Below the pieces are notes generated by a model, which ran no database searches, was not told where the DNA came from, and was given only the letters and a program-made list of their open reading frames with translations. From Clostridium sp. CAG:1193 (GTDB lineage Bacteria > Bacillota_I > Bacilli_A > RF39 > UBA660), in contig HF990783.1 in the NCBI GenBank assembly GCA_000436255.1, forward strand, positions 1 to 5,029: a stretch of DNA of 5,029 nucleotides, read 5' to 3'. Positions 4,519 to 5,029 of this stretch are shown piece by piece. Each line of letters begins with the position of its first letter. Position 1 is the stretch's first letter. Position numbers and translations under genes: made by a program.

Positions 4519-5029
4519 ATGTTTGAAAATTTAAGCGAACGTCTTTCTAATGCAATGCATAAGATTAAAGGTTATGGAAAAATAACTGAAGATAATATAA
4601 GCGATATATTAAGAGAAGTTAGACTTGCACTTTTAGAGTCAGACGTAAATTATAAAGTAGTAAAAGAATTTACTAATAATGTTAAAGAAAAAGCACTTGG
4701 AGTAGAGGTACAAACAAGTTTAAAACCTAGTGAAATGTTTTTAAAAATATTAAAAGATGAACTTATTAGTCTTTTAGGAGATTATAGTGCTCCTTTGGTT
4801 AATAAAAACTTTAATGTTGTAATGTTTGTAGGTTTACAGGGTAGTGGTAAAACAACTCATATTGGTAAGTTAGGTCTTTGGGTAAGAAAAAAATATAAGA
4901 AAAAACCCATGTTTATCGCATGTGATATTTATAGACCAGCTGCAATAGATCAGTTAAAACAAATAGGGCGTGAACTTGATATATTTGTTTATAGTGAAGA
5001 AGGTAAGGATGCTGTTAAAATAGCAGAAA
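4519..5029 (+). CDS. ffh: Signal recognition particle protein Ffh, 5' part (runs off window)
   Basis: About 170 codons are present, from the ATG at 4519 to the window edge; a full Ffh is about 450 residues, so the rest of the G domain and the RNA- and signal-binding M domain lie outside. Ffh is the SRP54 GTPase that, with the small SRP RNA, recognises signal sequences emerging from ribosomes and docks on FtsY. The N domain (M-F-E-N-L-S-E-R-L, then the conserved L-R-E-V-R-L-A-L-L-E-S-D-V at 31-43) is typical. The P loop reads G-L-Q-G-S-G-K-T-T-H (105-114), with His114 where many homologues have a third Thr. D-I-Y-R-P-A-A-I-D-Q-L (136-146) is the conserved second G-domain motif. The short basic run Y-K-K-K-P just before it is usual. 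It is the last visible cistron of the operon. In Bacillota, rpsP often follows, which cannot be checked here. Confidence 0.96.
   Translation, partial: MFENLSERLSNAMHKIKGYGKITEDNISDILREVRLALLESDVNYKVVKEFTNNVKEKALGVEVQTSLKPSEMFLKILKDELISLLGDYSAPLVNKNFNVVMFVGLQGSGKTTHIGKLGLWVRKKYKKKPMFIACDIYRPAAIDQLKQIGRELDIFVYSEEGKDAVKIAE

Noticed and set aside
2..5029. Mycoplasma genetic code (TGA as Trp)
   Set aside because: All eight Trp codons are TGG and no TGA occurs inside any gene, which is unlikely in such AT-rich DNA if TGA coded for Trp.
2..5029. Mobile element, phage, defence or toxin-antitoxin system
   Set aside because: There is no transposase, integrase, terminal inverted repeat or attachment-site duplication, and every gene fits a chromosomal housekeeping, transport or surface role.

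Overview
The window is AT-rich bacterial DNA, with A/T-ending codons and AGA as the usual arginine codon. All identifiable genes are on the + strand. The adjoining ftsY-ylxM-ffh genes are the classic Bacillota (Firmicutes) arrangement of the protein-targeting GTPases. A BspA-type leucine-rich-repeat surface protein and very compact spacing suggest an uncultured, gut-type Bacilli or Clostridia relative with a small genome; that placement is inference. Tryptophan is always TGG (8 codons) and no internal TGA occurs, so the standard bacterial code fits better than the mycoplasma code.

Layout: (1) About 2-838, the 3' part of a surface protein with five 22-residue BspA-type repeats, closed by a perfect hairpin terminator. 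(2) 914-2125, a sodium- or proton-coupled symporter of the dicarboxylate/amino acid family (DAACS), preceded by a possible promoter and a strong ribosome binding site and ended by a hairpin that includes its own stop codon. (3) 2178-2720, a histidine phosphatase (phosphoglycerate mutase-like) with its own terminator. (4) From a good promoter at 2757-2785, an operon runs to the window edge: a YkgJ-type cysteine-cluster protein (2814), ftsY (3240), ylxM (4217) and the 5' part of ffh (4519). Its cistrons abut, overlap by one base, or lie five bases apart.

Functionally, the last block is the signal recognition particle (SRP) pathway. Ffh binds signal sequences on ribosomes, FtsY is the membrane receptor, and YlxM is a small helix-turn-helix protein that accompanies them. 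The YkgJ-type metal-binding protein in first position is not a known SRP component and is the least explained part of the operon. The first three genes each appear to be separate transcription units.

I found no mobile element, CRISPR array, rRNA, tRNA or SRP RNA, and no convincing undescribed multi-gene system. The points most worth following are the altered substrate-site and cation-site residues of the transporter, the cysteine-cluster gene leading the SRP operon, and the near-identical repeat DNA in the surface protein. No stretch longer than about 100 bases lacks a gene.
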